DNA from: an uncultured Streptomyces sp.
GTDB lineage: Bacteria; Actinomycetota; Actinomycetes; Streptomycetales; Streptomycetaceae
Reading direction: 5' to 3'
DNA length: 5,074 bases
Assembly: GCA_946480485.1 (NCBI GenBank)
Contig: CAMLJW010000397.1
Span: 1 to 5,074, forward strand
Part shown: in pieces, positions 4,450 to 5,074 of the stretch
Position numbering within the stretch: the first letter of the stretch is position 1
How the letters are laid out: every line of letters starts with the position of its first letter
Made by a program: the position numbers and the translations under genes
Notes under the pieces: generated by a model
Told to the model about the DNA's origin: nothing
The model's database searches: none
Seen by the model: only the letters and a program-made list of their open reading frames with translations

Positions 4450-5074
4450 TCAGGGGCCTCGCCGCTTTCGCACCACCGCGAAAGCGCTGCCGCCGATCAC
4501 CAATACTCCGGCTACGGCGCCGAGGACGACCCACAGCTGGGTTCCGCTGTCAGAGGACTTCGAACTTGATGCTCCCGGTGCGGTATTGCCGTCAGAAGTG
4601 TTCTTCGAGGGCTGCGGCGAGACCGATGCGGAAGCGGAGGCGTCTGTGTTATCTGACGCGCCGGGGATCTTCCTGTTGGTGATGGGGTCGATATCAGCAG
4701 CACCCGGCTTCCCCTTGCCATCCAGGAGAATCTGGCCCGGCCGGATCAGCCCGTAACCGAGGTACTTGCTGGGGGTGTCCTTCGGCCAGTCTCGGCCCGC
4801 GGTGTCGAGCATGACCCGGAGGACCTGATTGGCTGTCCAGTCGGGATGGGCGGACCAGATGAGGGCTGCTGAGGCGGAGGCGATCGCGGCGGCTGCGCTT
4901 GTTCCCTCCTTTTCACAGTAGGAACGAAACGTCTCATCACACCAGGCCGGGATGCCAAGGCCTGGTGCGGCCAGATCCACGTAGGCGCCGGACTCCGAGA
5001 ACTTACCTACGTTGCCTGACTTGTCAGCGGCAGAGACACCGATCACGTTGGGATATGCGGCCGGATATCCGATG
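4450..5074 (-). CDS. Mycosin-like S8 (subtilisin) serine peptidase, N-terminus off window
   Basis: The visible 207 residues are the C-terminal part; the frame stays open to the right edge, so the ATG-like codon at 5046 is internal. The catalytic Ser sits in EGTSAA (codon 4897-4899). Ahead of it are YPNVIGVSAAD and YVDLAAPG, typical S8 core strands, and two Cys (codons about 4939-4941 and 4915-4917) likely to form a disulfide. After it come a helix (SAALIWSAHPDW) and YGLIRPGQIL, the usual end of the peptidase fold. A Ser/Ala/Asp-rich linker of about 50 residues leads to a 22-residue membrane segment (4536-4471) and a basic RKRR tail, so the enzyme is membrane anchored with its domain outside. 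That layout is the one of mycosins, proteases of ESX systems, and the WXG100 genes downstream support it. The Asp and His of the triad are not in view. The Pro that usually follows the GTSxAx motif is Ala here. Confidence 0.88.
   Translation of the reverse strand, partial: IGYPAAYPNVIGVSAADKSGNVGKFSESGAYVDLAAPGLGIPAWCDETFRSYCEKEGTSAAAAIASASAALIWSAHPDWTANQVLRVMLDTAGRDWPKDTPSKYLGYGLIRPGQILLDGKGKPGAADIDPITNRKIPGASDNTDASASASVSPQPSKNTSDGNTAPGASSSKSSDSGTQLWVVLGAVAGVLVIGGSAFAVVRKRRGP

Noticed and set aside
1..5074. Search for CRISPR arrays, tRNA and rRNA genes, and tandem repeats.
   Set aside because: No spaced repeats beyond the two operator-like boxes and no cloverleaf or rRNA-like sequence were seen.

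Overview
The window looks like chromosomal accessory DNA from a Streptomyces or a close filamentous actinomycete. The DNA is GC-rich with strong third-position GC in the real genes, and ribosome sites are of the GGAG type. GTG and TTG starts are used. The gene families present (DUF397, XRE/DUF5753 regulators, RsbW-like ATPases, WXG100 proteins, a membrane-anchored mycosin-type S8 protease) are typical of this group. No species can be named from the sequence.

Left part (1-1160). A promoter-like sequence and ribosome site drive a 34-codon reading frame that keeps the Rossmann nucleotide-binding start of an FAD-dependent oxidoreductase and then stops, so it is probably a truncated gene. A lipoprotein of unknown function follows (205-735). 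It is closed by a strong 12-bp hairpin, and then comes an orphan DUF397 protein (about 923-1159).

Middle part (1160-3073). This is a regulatory cassette of the kind found at the whiJ and abaA loci of S. coelicolor. An RsbW-like ATPase (1390-1860, minus) is divergent from an XRE/DUF5753 DNA-binding protein (2023-2874, plus). A small DUF397 protein (2885-3073, TTG start) follows the XRE gene after a 10-nt gap and is probably translationally coupled to it. The divergent intergenic region carries a 12-bp direct repeat (ACTAAAACGsGT) with a 24-bp period, a candidate operator. The 230-bp gap between the orphan DUF397 gene and the convergent ATPase gene contains a nested hairpin.

Right part (3074-5074). 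A decayed N-terminal fragment of an IS66-type transposase, with at least four frame changes, separates the cassette from a type VII secretion-linked group on the minus strand. In transcription order that group is the C-terminal two thirds or so of a mycosin-like S8 protease (running off the right edge), a 112-aa WXG100 protein, and a 100-aa WXG100 protein carrying a C-terminal YxxxD motif. A hairpin lies between the protease and the WXG100 pair, another lies between the two WXG100 genes, and a 12-bp terminator hairpin follows the last gene.

How the parts fit: the cassette is probably a self-contained developmental or antibiotic-type regulator set. The right-hand group is probably the substrate and protease end of an ESX-like locus whose core membrane and ATPase genes are not in view. 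No CRISPR array, tRNA or rRNA was seen. I did not find a convincing wholly new system; the most unusual items are the truncated oxidoreductase with intact expression signals, the repeats between the divergent regulators, and the switchable-looking hairpin between the WXG100 genes.
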